From: Bacillus sp. AFS041924 | GTDB lineage: Bacteria > Bacillota > Bacilli > Bacillales > Bacillaceae_G | Direction: 5' to 3' | Assembly (NCBI RefSeq): GCF_002577195.1 | Contig: NZ_NULG01000025.1 | Coordinates: forward strand, 27,777-91,776 | DNA: 64,000 nucleotides | Part shown: positions 26,376 through 36,700 of the stretch, piece after piece | How positions within the stretch are numbered: the stretch's first letter is position 1 | How the letters are laid out: each line of letters starts with the position of its first letter | The notes under the pieces: model-generated | What the model saw: the letters and a program-made list of their open reading frames with translations, nothing else | Told to the model about the DNA's origin: nothing | Database searches by the model: none | Translations under genes and position numbers: made by a program

Positions 26376-26458
26376 CGTTTATTTATCCTTTTTGTCTTTT
26401 TATGAAACATACTTTTCGTTTTACTATCTGTTCATTTACAGAAAAAAGGATTAGTACT

Positions 26459-27343
26459 TTACTTATCAAAGTACTTTTTAACCAACTCAATAAATATCTC
26501 CATCGATTTAGTTTGAAGTTCGATTTTATCTGTGATAATTGAAAAATTCCGTTGAATAGGCGTTCCATTTACTTTAAGGTAATCAATGGTGTTTAATCGT
26601 TTTTCTTTTTTTATTGCTAGTTCGGATAGATAGGTAATTCCCATTCCAGCTTCTACTGCTTCTTTAATCAATTGTGTACTACCAAATTCAATGATATTTT
26701 TAGGGTATATCGTTAATAATTCGAATAATCGCTCAGTCGCTTCCCTTGTTCCGGATCCTTCCTCCCTGACAATCCAAGTCTCATTTTCAATTTGTTCCAA
26801 TGTCACAATTTCTTTAGAGAATATTTCACTCTTAGTTCCAGCAATGATATACATTTCGTCATTCGCAAAAGGCTGTATCGTTAAACTTTGGTTAGTTGCT
26901 TCTCCTTCAACAATGCCAACATCAATTTGGTAGCTAAGAGCAGCTTGCACAATTTCTCGTGTATTACCTATTTGAACTGATGGGATAACTTTCGGATATA
27001 GCTTCTTCATTTCAGCTAAAATTTGTGGTAGTACATATTCACCAAATGTATAACTTGCTCCAATTTTAAGATGACCACTAGCTTCATTCATCAAATCATT
27101 TACTAGTGTCGACATACGCTTATACAAGCTAGTAATTTCCTTTGCATGTAAATAAACAATTTCTCCAGCTTTAGTTAACTGAACATATTTATTCGTTCTA
27201 ATAAATAGCTTCGCGCCAATATGCTTCTCTAGTAGCTGAATTTGCTGACTAACGGATGGCTGGGTCATATGAAGTTCTTCTGCTGCTCTTGAAAAATTTC
27301 TCTTATCAGCGACTGCCATAAAAACTAAAAGAATTTGATCCAT
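26459..27343 (-). CDS. LysR-family transcriptional regulator
   Basis: 294 residues: an N-terminal winged helix (FMAVADKRNFSRAAEELHMT, then QPSVSQQIQLLEKHIGAKLF) and a C-terminal effector domain starting near HLKIGASYTFGEYVLP. The length and the IGASYTFGEYVLP segment recall the CysL/YwfK-like branch, but the effector is not certain. ATG 27343 has AGGAG upstream. No divergent target gene is adjacent; downstream lies the truncated SDR gene, perhaps a former target. Confidence 0.9.
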   Translation of the reverse strand: MDQILLVFMAVADKRNFSRAAEELHMTQPSVSQQIQLLEKHIGAKLFIRTNKYVQLTKAGEIVYLHAKEITSLYKRMSTLVNDLMNEASGHLKIGASYTFGEYVLPQILAEMKKLYPKVIPSVQIGNTREIVQAALSYQIDVGIVEGEATNQSLTIQPFANDEMYIIAGTKSEIFSKEIVTLEQIENETWIVREEGSGTREATERLFELLTIYPKNIIEFGSTQLIKEAVEAGMGITYLSELAIKKEKRLNTIDYLKVNGTPIQRNFSIITDKIELQTKSMEIFIELVKKYFDK

Positions 27344-27423
27344 ACTCTATCTCCTAGTATTAGATTTACTTATTATCGATATTATAATCATTTATTTTTC
27401 TTATCATAAGCGAATTGATAAAA

Positions 27424-27457
27424 ATATAAAAGACTGATTCAAAGTGAATCGGTCTTG
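27424..27457 (-). terminator. Terminator overlapping the end of the small membrane protein gene
   Basis: On the minus strand AAGACCGATTCA-CTT-TGAATCAGTCTT forms a hairpin with one mismatch, followed by TTATATTTT. The stop codon of 27439-27636 lies within the hairpin. Confidence 0.65.
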
Positions 27458-27636
27458 TTTGAGGACTTAACTTTTCTAATTAAATTTATTGCTAAGTAGG
27501 CTAAAACCATAAATACGAGATAAATTGATGCATAGAACCAATACTCTTTATTGGTTAGTTTATTGCTTGGAAGACTTAAAATAAAGAATGTTACCAATGA
27601 ACCTATTAATAAACCAATTAGTGTCTTGAACTTCAT
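27439..27636 (-). CDS. Small two-helix membrane protein, unknown function
   Basis: 65 residues with two hydrophobic segments (LIGLLIGSLVTFFILSL and YASIYLVFMVLAYLAINLI) joined by a short polar loop, ending in a basic/polar tail. ATG 27636 has GGGAG ten bases upstream, and the gene ends inside its own terminator hairpin, so it looks genuine. No family is recognised and neighbours give no hint. Confidence 0.65.
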   Translation of the reverse strand: MKFKTLIGLLIGSLVTFFILSLPSNKLTNKEYWFYASIYLVFMVLAYLAINLIRKVKSSNKTDSL

Positions 27637-27775
27637 TACAATGCACTCCCATTAAAGTGGTTTTAAGTATTTTATAAAAACCCTTTTATAGTCTATATAA
27701 TCCATTGTTGGTTAGAATATTCCATTTTAACCCTTCTAAAGTACAAAACTATGTTTCCTCTATGCAAAACTTTTA

Positions 27776-27802
27776 TAAAAAAAGACTGATTTATGTAAAT
27801 CA
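27776..27802 (-). terminator. Terminator after the MBL-fold hydrolase
   Basis: CTGATTTA-CA-TAAATCAG followed by TCTTTTTTT on the minus strand, just past the stop at 27810. Confidence 0.8.
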
Positions 27803-27809
27803 GCCGACC

Positions 27810-28511
27810 TTAAACTTTACTAGATTGAACTCCTATATCGATTAGATCATTAATAAACTCATTAATATTTCCTACTAGGACACCACCATGTCCAGTACAC
27901 ATTACGCTACTATTAAACTGATTTATTTTATGTAATCCACCAAGAAATTGAACTAAATGTTCTTTTGATACCCCGCCATCTCTCAAATATTTTATCCACT
28001 CATTTCTCAAATCATTCCCATTAGAGACTAGACCATCTTTTGATAAAGGATCTCCAAAGAAACATAAGAAATCGCCAGTAAAAATGATTTTTGATGGGCG
28101 GTGATAAAATATGACCGAACCGGAAGTATGATATCCAACTAAATCATAATCAAACTCCTGTATTACTTCAGATGCTGACAAGTCATTACTAAACTGCGTT
28201 TTTTCCAGTGACTCAATCAATCCATTTTCATTTGAATGGATAAATTTTTTAGCATCTTCAAAAATAGCTGAACCTTCAATATGATCTTCATGTCCATGAG
28301 TAGCCAAAAAGAGATTTACATCTTCTTTTGATTTTCCTAATTCTCTTAAGGCTATTTTTAAGTAGTTTGTATGAATTTTTTTACAAGAATCAATTAAAGT
28401 AATTCCTTTATCCTGGACAATAAAATAGCAGTTATTATAAGTTTTCCATTCGCGATCCCAAATAGCCAATACATAGATATTTTCTTGTATATTTTCAAAA
28501 AGATAATCCAT
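27810..28511 (-). CDS. MBL-fold metallo-hydrolase
   Basis: 233-residue metallo-beta-lactamase-fold enzyme. The metal motif THGHEDHIEG (HxHxDH) is near residue 74, and further ligands are seen in FTGDFLCFFGDP and in the C-terminal CTGHGG. It could be a glyoxalase-II- or lactonase-like hydrolase, but the substrate cannot be told. No signal peptide is present, so it is cytosolic. Single gene with its own terminator; ATG 28511 follows AGGAGAG. Confidence 0.85.
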   Translation of the reverse strand: MDYLFENIQENIYVLAIWDREWKTYNNCYFIVQDKGITLIDSCKKIHTNYLKIALRELGKSKEDVNLFLATHGHEDHIEGSAIFEDAKKFIHSNENGLIESLEKTQFSNDLSASEVIQEFDYDLVGYHTSGSVIFYHRPSKIIFTGDFLCFFGDPLSKDGLVSNGNDLRNEWIKYLRDGGVSKEHLVQFLGGLHKINQFNSSVMCTGHGGVLVGNINEFINDLIDIGVQSSKV

Positions 28512-28873
28512 TTTCTTCTCTCCTAATATAGAAATACCGGATTTTTTTGCTTACTAGTAAATAATTCCTATATCATATTATTCTTTATCTTTGAATAGAT
28601 ACCTCCCAATACTTTGCATATGTATTAAGAACCTATTAGATTTACCTTTCAATTACTAGAAAACCAGTCTTATTTTATTTCAAACTATTTTTAGGCAGTT
28701 TGTTTACTTTAGGCTTCAAAAGTACTTTTGTATCTCTATTTAATCAACAAACATTTAAACATCAGTAGTCTTCCAAATGATAAGTTTAACTTTTCAGAAA
28801 AAAATAGTTAGAAAAGTTAGTGTGTTATAATCTTTTTAATTTTATAAATATAATCCTGGAAGGAGAGTAAAAT
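28512..28873 (+). promoter_or_regulatory. Intergenic region with extended -10 promoter for the SteT-like permease
   Basis: This 360-base gap between divergent genes holds an extended -10 element TGTTATAAT (28823-28831) about 40 bases before the permease start. No good -35 is seen. The rest is AT-rich with no recognisable RNA element. Confidence 0.5.
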
Positions 28874-30211
28874 GTGGAAAAAGAACTAAATTTAAAGAAA
28901 AATATTGGCTTTTTCGTATCAACGTCTTTAGTAATCGGTACAGTAATCGGCTCAGGAATCTTTATGAAACCCGGGATCGTACTGTCCTCAACTGCTAACT
29001 CCACTATGGCTCTTTTGGCATGGATTATCGGTGGCGTTATTACACTAGCAAGTGGATTAACGATCGCTGAGGTAAGTGTAAAAATCCCAAGAACTGGTGG
29101 TTTATATGCTTACATAGAAGAGGTTTATGGTGAGATGTGGGGATTTTTATGTGGTTGGGTACAAACCCTCGTCTATGGACCGGCTGTTATGGGTGCACTT
29201 AGTCTTTATTTCGGCTCATTAATGGCAGATTTTTTCGGTTTTCATGAAAATAGTAAAGTTATTATTGGTATTATTACGATTATTTTACTTGGTGGCCTAA
29301 ATATATTGGGCACACAATTCGGTGGATTTATTCAAACAATTTCAACTGCAGGAAAGCTAGTCCCGATTATTTTAATAGCTGTTTTTGGTATTCTTCAAGG
29401 GGACGTTTCAGTTTTTAACGCCAAGAGCGGTAGCTCTACACAAGCACTTAGTATGGGAGCAGCAGTATTAGCGACTCTATGGGCTTATGACGGTTGGATG
29501 AATGTAGGTTTTATGGCAGGAGAAATGAAGAATCCTTCAAAAACTCTTCCTAGAGCAATTATTTCTGGTATTGTCATTGTTATTTTAGCGTATCTTTCTG
29601 TAAATATTGCTTTGTTGCATGTTTTGTCTGCAAGTAAAATAGTTGAATTAGGTCCTAATGCAGCGACTGCAGCAGCTTCCTCATTATTTGGGGATATTGG
29701 TGGGAAAATTCTCGCGATCGGAATTTTGGTTTCAATCTTTGGTTGTTTAAATGGCAAAATTCTTACATTCCCAAGGATTACATTTGCTATGGCAGAGCGC
29801 AATTTCCTACCTGGTTCAAACGTATTATCTAGAATTCACCCTAAATTTAACACGCCAGTAGGGTCTACAGTCTTTCAAATTATTTTAGCATTAGCAATGA
29901 TGGTTTTCTGGAATCCAGATCGCCTTTCTGATATGGCTATATTTGCAGTCTTTCTATTTTATGGACTAGCATTTAATGCAATCTTCATTTTACGTAAAAA
30001 AGATAAAGGCGGAAAGAAATTGTACAAAGTGCCTTTATATCCTTTTACTCCGATTGTAGCGATTTTGGGCACACTTTACATCATCGTTAGTACAATTATA
30101 CATGCACCAATCGATGCACTAGTTTCAATTGGTATTGCCATTATTGGTTTACCTGTTTATTGGAAACTAAAGTCAAATATTAAAAGTGATGAAACATATA
30201 AAGCAAGTTAA
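28874..30211 (+). CDS. steT: APC-family amino acid permease (serine/threonine exchanger SteT-like)
   Basis: 445 residues with twelve hydrophobic segments, of the LAT branch of the APC superfamily. The start of helix 1, LVIGTVIGSGIFMKPG, holds the substrate-binding GSG, and KIPRTGGLYAYIEEVYGE and WGFLCGWVQTLVYGPAV are very close to what I recall of Bacillus SteT, an obligate Ser/Thr exchanger. The start is GTG 28874 with AGGAGAG six bases before. It stands alone and converges on pbuG at a shared terminator. Substrate specificity is by analogy. Confidence 0.82.
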   Translation: MEKELNLKKNIGFFVSTSLVIGTVIGSGIFMKPGIVLSSTANSTMALLAWIIGGVITLASGLTIAEVSVKIPRTGGLYAYIEEVYGEMWGFLCGWVQTLVYGPAVMGALSLYFGSLMADFFGFHENSKVIIGIITIILLGGLNILGTQFGGFIQTISTAGKLVPIILIAVFGILQGDVSVFNAKSGSSTQALSMGAAVLATLWAYDGWMNVGFMAGEMKNPSKTLPRAIISGIVIVILAYLSVNIALLHVLSASKIVELGPNAATAAASSLFGDIGGKILAIGILVSIFGCLNGKILTFPRITFAMAERNFLPGSNVLSRIHPKFNTPVGSTVFQIILALAMMVFWNPDRLSDMAIFAVFLFYGLAFNAIFILRKKDKGGKKLYKVPLYPFTPIVAILGTLYIIVSTIIHAPIDALVSIGIAIIGLPVYWKLKSNIKSDETYKAS

Positions 30212-30227
30212 TAAAAGCAATGGAAAG

Positions 30228-30271
30228 AAAAAGCAGGCAAAAAGACTTTAAAATCTTTTCACCTGCTTTTT
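30228..30271. terminator. Shared bidirectional terminator between steT and pbuG
   Basis: AAAAAGCAGG (30228-30237) pairs with CCTGCTTTTT (30262-30271) around an inner AAAGA/TCTTT stem, with T-runs in both directions between two convergent genes. Confidence 0.85.
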
Positions 30272-31573
30272 TTATTTATGTGCAAAAAATACTAATTGAA
30301 CTAAGAATAATACTGCGAAAATATAAACAAACGGGTGTACATCTTTAAATTTACGTTTTACGATTTTCATTATAGGATAAGCAATAAAGCCTAAGGCAAT
30401 TCCGTTCGCAATACTTGATGTTAGTGGCATGCTAACGATAACTAAAAATGCTGGGAATGCTTCTTCAAATTCATCCCATTTAATTTCCGATATACTTTTA
30501 ATCATAAAGCAACCAACTATAATTAAACTAGGTGCTGTAATAGCGGCAACTTCTGATACTGAACCAATCATTGGGCTAAAGAATGCGGCGATTACAAATA
30601 GAAAGACTACAGTAAGTGAAGTTAAGCCAGTTTTTCCTCCTGTACCAACACCTGCAGAAGATTCTACTGTTGCTGCAGTCGGACTAGTTCCTAACATTGC
30701 ACCAACAATTGTACCGATTGAGTCAGCAGAAAATGCACTTCCACCCTTTTCTAACTTTCCCTTTTTTAAAAGTCCAGCTTGTTTAACAATTGCTAGTAAG
30801 GCTCCAGTCGTATCAAATAACATGACAAGTAAAAAGGAGAAAATTACACTATAAAGCCCATATTCAATAATATCCTTAATAGAGTTAATTGGGTTGTATA
30901 CTAGTACCCCATCAGGTAAATGAGGCATAGCCACAAAACCATTTGCAAAATTTAATTGACCTGTAAAGTATGCAATCAGACCTGTCGTAATCATACCTAG
31001 GAACAGTGCACCATTTAAATTAAGTGCCATAAATACGATTGTTATTAGTAAACCTATTAGCGTAAGAGCTACTTTAGGATTACTAAAGTCACCAATTTGA
31101 ACTAGATTAGTCGGATGATCTGCAACAATACCAGATAAACGTAAGCCAATAAATGTGATAAACAAACCAATACCCGCAGCAATAGCATGCTTTAAGTTAG
31201 CTGGAATTGCCTGAATTAATTTTGTTCTAAATGATGTTAATGATAATAATAAAAATAAAAGGCCGGTAATAAAAACAGCAGAAAAACCTACTGCATATGG
31301 AAGATCATGTCCACCAATTACAGAATATGTAAAATAGGCATTTAACCCCATTGCAGGTGCAATAACGATTGGATAATTAGCTATTAACGACATTGTTAAT
31401 GTACCAATAACTGTTGCTAAAATAGTTGCCAAAAATGCTTGGTTAAATGGTACACCTGCATCCTTTAGGATCATAGGATTGACAATAATGATGTACGCCA
31501 ATGTTAAAAATGTAGTAAATCCAGCTAATACTTCAATTTTAAATGAAGTATTACGTTCTTTAAGTTGAAACAT
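30272..31573 (-). CDS. pbuG: NCS2-family guanine/hypoxanthine permease PbuG
   Basis: 433-residue membrane carrier of the AzgA-like NCS2 branch, bringing guanine and hypoxanthine into the cell. It shows AGFTTFLTLAYIIIVNP at the N-terminus, PAMGLNAYFTYSV, and the conserved GTSPTAATVESSAGVGTGGK segment. ATG 31573 has AAAGGAG seven bases upstream. A guanine-class purine riboswitch with terminator lies directly upstream, supporting purine base transport and indicating repression when guanine is plentiful. Confidence 0.93.
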   Translation of the reverse strand: MFQLKERNTSFKIEVLAGFTTFLTLAYIIIVNPMILKDAGVPFNQAFLATILATVIGTLTMSLIANYPIVIAPAMGLNAYFTYSVIGGHDLPYAVGFSAVFITGLLFLLLSLTSFRTKLIQAIPANLKHAIAAGIGLFITFIGLRLSGIVADHPTNLVQIGDFSNPKVALTLIGLLITIVFMALNLNGALFLGMITTGLIAYFTGQLNFANGFVAMPHLPDGVLVYNPINSIKDIIEYGLYSVIFSFLLVMLFDTTGALLAIVKQAGLLKKGKLEKGGSAFSADSIGTIVGAMLGTSPTAATVESSAGVGTGGKTGLTSLTVVFLFVIAAFFSPMIGSVSEVAAITAPSLIIVGCFMIKSISEIKWDEFEEAFPAFLVIVSMPLTSSIANGIALGFIAYPIMKIVKRKFKDVHPFVYIFAVLFLVQLVFFAHK

Positions 31574-31600
31574 GCAATAACTCCTTTATTATATTAAAAT

Positions 31601-31743
31601 AAAAAAACTGCCCGCTTTTCATGAGAAAAAGCAGGCAGTTTTACATTGTGTAGAAAATAAAAATCCGAAGCTCTTCCTCATAGTCTAGCAATTTACGGGC
31701 GCTAGGTAGAAACTCTTGAACCTTATTTTCAAGTTTATATGAG
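31601..31743 (-). promoter_or_regulatory. Guanine-class purine riboswitch with terminator
   Basis: The aptamer on the minus strand (31743-31677) reads CTCATATAA, GTTTCTACCTAGC, CCGTAAATTGCTAG and ACTATGAG. The outer stem is CTCATA/TATGAG and the J3/1 segment is GACTATG, with C at the specificity position (guanine rather than adenine). Downstream, AAAACTGCCTGCTTTT pairs with AAAAGCGGGCAGTTTT and is followed by a T-run (31643-31601). Confidence 0.95.
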
Positions 31744-31978
31744 AAAATATTAATATATTTTATTTATCTTACGACCGACATTACAATCTGTCAATAAAAA
31801 ACATTATTGTTATATAATTTAGAAAATAAATCGTTTAATCTGGTTAAAATAATAGTTATCATTCCTAAATCAACATCTTTTAAAAAGTACCTTCTATTAT
31901 TAGTCAAATGGTATTCTCATTAAAAAGCTATTTATGTTATTCTGAAACTATATTTTAGAATTTAAGGGGTTGTTTAAA

Positions 31979-32686
31979 ATTCGTTTAAATAAATTTATCA
32001 GTGAGTCTGGAAAAGCATCTAGACGCGCTGCGGATAAGCTAATAAGTGAAGGAAGAGTTAAATTAAATGGTAAGATTGCCAAAATCGGCGACCAAGTTGA
32101 ACCAGGTGATGAAGTCATTGTAAATGGCGAACGCATTAGACTGGCTCGAAATCATGTTTATATAGCATTGAATAAACCCGTAGGTATCACAAGTACAACT
32201 GAAAAAGGGGTTAAAGGTAATATTGTCGATTTAGTGAACCACCCATTACGAATCTTTAATATCGGAAGACTCGATAAAGACTCTGAAGGTTTAATTCTCC
32301 TTACAAATGATGGTGATATTGTAAATGAAATTTTACGAGCAGAAAATAAACATGAAAAGGAATACATTGTTTCTGTGGACAAACCAATTACTCCTGAGTT
32401 TTTAAAAAAAATGTCAGAAGGGGTAAAAATATTAGGAACAAAAACATTACCATGTGAAGTAAGACAGCTTTCAAAATACGATTTCCAAATCATCTTAACA
32501 CAAGGTTTAAATCGTCAAATTCGACGTATGTGTGAAGCTCTAGGATATGAAGTATATCGTCTTCAAAGAACTCGAATTATGAATATCACTCTAGGTAATC
32601 TACCAATTGGGCAATGGAGAGACCTAAGTAAGAAAGAAAAGACTCAACTGTTTCGCGACTTAAATTATGAGCCAAATGAATGGTAA
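31979..32686 (+). CDS. rluF: 23S rRNA pseudouridine synthase RluF-like, apparent ATT start
   Basis: RsuA/RluB/E/F-type enzyme of about 236 residues that isomerises uridines in 23S rRNA. An N-terminal S4 RNA-binding domain ([20 protein letters not shown]) is followed by the catalytic domain with [19 protein letters not shown], in which RLDKDS carries the catalytic Asp, and [17 protein letters not shown]. The family normally begins MRLNKFISE; here that position is an ATT codon (31979), nine bases after AAGGGG. The in-frame TTG at 31970 directly abuts AAGGGG and is too close to be served by it. A non-canonical ATT start is therefore the best reading, though TTG cannot be excluded. It ends at a plus-strand terminator. 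Confidence 0.85.
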   Translation: MRLNKFISESGKASRRAADKLISEGRVKLNGKIAKIGDQVEPGDEVIVNGERIRLARNHVYIALNKPVGITSTTEKGVKGNIVDLVNHPLRIFNIGRLDKDSEGLILLTNDGDIVNEILRAENKHEKEYIVSVDKPITPEFLKKMSEGVKILGTKTLPCEVRQLSKYDFQIILTQGLNRQIRRMCEALGYEVYRLQRTRIMNITLGNLPIGQWRDLSKKEKTQLFRDLNYEPNEW

Positions 32687-32696
32687 ATTTAAATAC

Positions 32697-32729
32697 GGGG
32701 GTGTCCCATTATATGACACCCTCATTTTT
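32697..32729 (+). terminator. Terminator after the pseudouridine synthase
   Basis: GGGGGTGTC and GACACCCTC pair around a nine-base loop, followed by ATTTTTA on the plus strand, 11 bases past the stop. Confidence 0.85.
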
Positions 32730-32847
32730 AACGCGATTGAAACATATGCATTTTCTAATTCAACAAAAGGGTGCTGCCAACATTAAGCAAGATAATGAAA
32801 CTATCTTGCTCATAGACGGTCTCCTTTTCTCTTTAAAGTAGAGACGA

Positions 32848-33669
32848 TTAATTTTCTGTTAAACAATGATGTTCTGGTTTATAGTCGATCTGTTTCCAAT
32901 CCCCATTTCCAGCTCTACTGAATTGGGCTATTTCGATGTCGGTTCCGTTTGTTAATGTAAAAAATAAAAGGCAGTAGTCAGCCCCATCATTGCCATCAAA
33001 ATAAATATATTTAACGTAACCGTCTTGTATTGTCGGATGCCTTTTTTTAACTAGCTTACACCAGTTTCCAAACTTCACATCTACAGCTGCTTCTGCATCA
33101 TGGTCCCAGCCATGGTACGGTGCACATAAAAAGTCTTCCGAAAATTTTTCGATAGCTGAAATTCGATAGCCTTTTTGTTCATGAATCAGTTTAATAAACC
33201 CATATGAATAACCAAAATACTCCGCTCTACTATCTTTGAATGATTCAATTGTTTCAATTTCATAAAAGAACTTTATCCCCCCTTTAATATCTGGTATCCA
33301 ACAAAGCTTGATTAAACTCGTATGACCAATTCCAGCAAATGAATGAAAATAATCATCATAGCTATATCTTTTTTGATACTTCTCTGATAAGAAATTATAG
33401 GCAATTGGAAATGGCAATCGTGCTTGACCTACTGTTCCACAACTTCGCCTGGACATGTTTTCTGCTTCTCTCAAAATACTAAAATAGTTAATAATTGTAT
33501 CTTCAGCAGTATTGGTTAGTTCCTTTGGTAATTGAATTTGATCATGCGTTTTATCATAAAAAGGTTCGAAAAACTTATAAGAATTGAGTCTTAGGTTTAA
33601 TGCGGGCAAACACGATGGACGAAAGTATTTTTGATGGTACATTTTTATATCCATTTGATTTCTTAACAT
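32848..33669 (-). CDS. Hypothetical cytosolic protein, 273 residues
   Basis: Not recognised. 273 residues rich in aromatic residues (many Tyr, Phe, Trp), with no signal peptide or membrane segment. Histidine- and acid-containing clusters such as APYHGWDHDAEAAVDV and YFDGNDGADYCLLFF are visible, but no named motif. ATG 33669 follows AGGGTGATA, a plausible ribosome-binding site, and codon use resembles its neighbours. It lies between the rluF terminator and the subtilase terminator, so it is its own unit. Function unknown. Confidence 0.7.
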   Translation of the reverse strand: MLRNQMDIKMYHQKYFRPSCLPALNLRLNSYKFFEPFYDKTHDQIQLPKELTNTAEDTIINYFSILREAENMSRRSCGTVGQARLPFPIAYNFLSEKYQKRYSYDDYFHSFAGIGHTSLIKLCWIPDIKGGIKFFYEIETIESFKDSRAEYFGYSYGFIKLIHEQKGYRISAIEKFSEDFLCAPYHGWDHDAEAAVDVKFGNWCKLVKKRHPTIQDGYVKYIYFDGNDGADYCLLFFTLTNGTDIEIAQFSRAGNGDWKQIDYKPEHHCLTEN

Positions 33670-33731
33670 ATTATCACCCTAGTTTAGTTTATGGGCATAT
33701 GTGGAATACGTGTATGACTTAAATTCTCCAT

Positions 33732-33771
33732 AAAAAAGAAACCACTATTAATTAATATTAATAGTAGCTTC
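33732..33771 (-). terminator. Terminator of the subtilase gene
   Basis: GAAGCTACTATTAAT-ATTA-ATTAATAGTGGTTTC, a 15-bp stem with a four-base loop, followed by TTTTTT on the minus strand. Confidence 0.9.
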
Positions 33772-33785
33772 AATGGGATATAAGA

Positions 33786-36700
33786 TTATAAGCCTAATTC
33801 ACTCTTAATTGTTTCTAACGTTGCGTTATTATATTTCTTTTTCGGAGTTGGTGCATTTTGTACTGAAGCATTTTGTTGTAAGTAATTTTTTTCAACAAAT
33901 GCAAAGTCTTTTGCATCTACTGTTCCATCAAAATTAATATCAGCGCTTCGATTGTTTGTTCCCCAATAAGTTTGTACATAAAGTGCATCTTGAACATCAA
34001 TTACGTTGTCTTGGTTTACGTCTCCAGCAACTAAATTGATGTTAATTGAATCTGCTTTCCCATATAATTGACCTTTGTATTCAAAACCAAACAATTTAGT
34101 TTGTTTTGAAATAAAGTGACCTGGAACATTAACATTAAATGTATATGCATCCTTGTTTAGCGGAAGTGGCTCAAGATTAACTTTACCACGGCTAATCTTG
34201 TTAGAAGCATCTAAGCTATAATTACCATTAGTTACTTTTAATGTTGCCTCTACTTTTGTCCAGTCGCGATTTCCTAAATATGGTGGTTGCCCTTCTACTT
34301 GCACAAGGTATCCTTCTGGAGTAAGATTCACTTGCACTCGGTTGAATTTTGATTTTAATTGGAATCGTTTACCTGCATTTAACAGCTTTACTGATTGATT
34401 AGACGCATCGACAATTGTAGCTGATGGGTTAATGTATCCTATTGGATAAAAAAGTTGTTCTTGAACTTTTACTTTTACATTTACGACTTCTGCACGATCA
34501 AACTCATTTGCTTCTTTAAATGTTACTTTAATTTTGTTGCCAGTTACTTGAATAGTAGCTTTATCTTTAAATTTATCAGTTAATTGTGCATCTACAAGAT
34601 TAACATAAGGAATACCTGCAGATTGTGCATCATCAAAATTCCAAGTTACTTCTTTTGTACCTTGCAAATTATCTAATACTAGAGAGGCAGTTAGGACATC
34701 TCCAGATCTAGCTAGCTCTACATTATGTTTAGCATATGTAACTGGTGTACCTTCTTTAACAAAGTAATACTCTTTCCAATTCGCTTGATTACCAGCTGCA
34801 TCATATCCAATTAAGTTAAACGACTGAACTTGAGTACCTTCGTTCATTCCTACTTCTTCTGTCCACTTACCGTTTTTGTCCATATGAATTGGACCTTGAG
34901 GGACTGGTAATCCATACGTATATACCGCAAAGTTAGATGTTTCGTCTAGATTAATACCAACCCTCTGCATTTCCTCTAAAGCTGCATCTTTTACTTCCAT
35001 TTCAAAAGGAACTGTTTTTTGACCAGGCTTGTACTCAACAAAAGGTGAGTCACTATCTAATGAGCTTTTTACTTTAGGTGTTTCAATATCGATAAATACA
35101 TCACTATCTTTACTATCAACTTTCTGTTTGCCATTTGGTAAAGTAGTAACAAATTTTAGTTTGTAATGCCCTGGTTTTGCAACGCTTATTTCTGTTGAAA
35201 CAGGTCGTGTTTTATTGCCAGTAAACTTGTAGTAAGTACCGCTAAACGCTTTTAGGAAGTAATTAACATCTGGTGAGTAACCATTCACATTCATTGTACC
35301 AACTAATCCAAGATCTTCATTTGTTTTTCCGTCTTGTAAAATTACGTCTAGCGTATCAACTGGTGAACCTAAGTTAAACTGTAATAAAGCACTTGGTGAA
35401 CGGTAACTGTCATAAGCATGATTATATGCATCTGGAGTGATAGCATGATTTAGTAATGTTAAATTATCAAAGCCTTCATCCGATTTCCTGAAACTAAATG
35501 GTACACGGTATTGTTCTGTTTGATCATCACTATTTGTCATTAAAAGATAGCCTTCATAAAAACCTTTTTTTGCTGTAGAAGGAATCGTTACTGTTGTTTT
35601 TACTGTTTTAGAAGTGTTTGCATTTAGCTTAATTGAATTTGCTACATCTACTAATACACCGTTATCTTGTAATCCATTTGTACCTTTTGCATTATCTACA
35701 ACTTTCACATCAAATGTTTTCTTTTTACTTCCACTATTTGTAAACTCAATATCTTTTTTAACTTTTAATTGTGTGCCTTCTTTAACTACTTGCTTGCCAA
35801 AGTTTAACCCACCTGTTTTATTTTCTGCTTTTACTAATTGATTACCAAAAGGAATTAGTGTCTCATCTTGTACTTGAATCTCAACTTGAGAGTGAAGTGC
35901 TTGGAATGGATCCACACGGCCTGCGCCAACCTCATATACACTATAATTACCTTTTAGTTTATCAGCAGTATTCATAAGAATTGATTTTACGTCTGCTGGC
36001 TCAAGATTTGGATTCTCTCCTAATAGTAAAGCTGCGACACCAGCTGCAAATGGAGAAGCCATTGATGTTCCATCCATTCTTTCGTACGCATATTTATAGT
36101 CTTCCGGTGTATCATGGTTTGTTATATAAGATGGAACCGTAGAAAGGGTACTTACACCAGGAGCTGTAATTTCTGGCTTCATCTGGAAGTTACCATTAAC
36201 TGGTCCTCTTGAACTAAAGTCTGCTAACTTATCTCCCTCAGTTAAACCTTCCTTTAAATCTGTAAATGTAAACGTCGTATTTCCGTTTGCAATTTTAGCT
36301 TTTAACTCTTCTCCTGCTTTCTTCGTCATTGAAAATGCAGGAATATACTCTGTAGCTTCACCTAAGTTATACCCAACATGACCATCCACATTGTTATACA
36401 GAATGACAGCTTTTGCCCCATTTTGCTTTGCAAACTTTACTTTATCTACAAGGGCAAAATTTCCTCTTTGAACAAAGGCAATTTTACCTTCAACATTTTT
36501 ATTTTTGTAGTCATCTACTGTTCCTAAACCAACATCTACTAGTTCAAGAGATTTCCCTTCTAAACTAGTAAAGTTATCAGCGAAACTTCTAGCCATGCTA
36601 ACAAGATCTGTATTCCAACCTCCTGCTACTTTACCTGTAAACATTGATAAAGAAGTAGGAACTGTACTTGCTCCAACCGTAAGAGCTAAAGCTGCTGTAC

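Noticed and set aside
30429-30854. 141-codon open frame on the plus strand
   Set aside because: Antisense to pbuG, low-complexity composition, no start signals.
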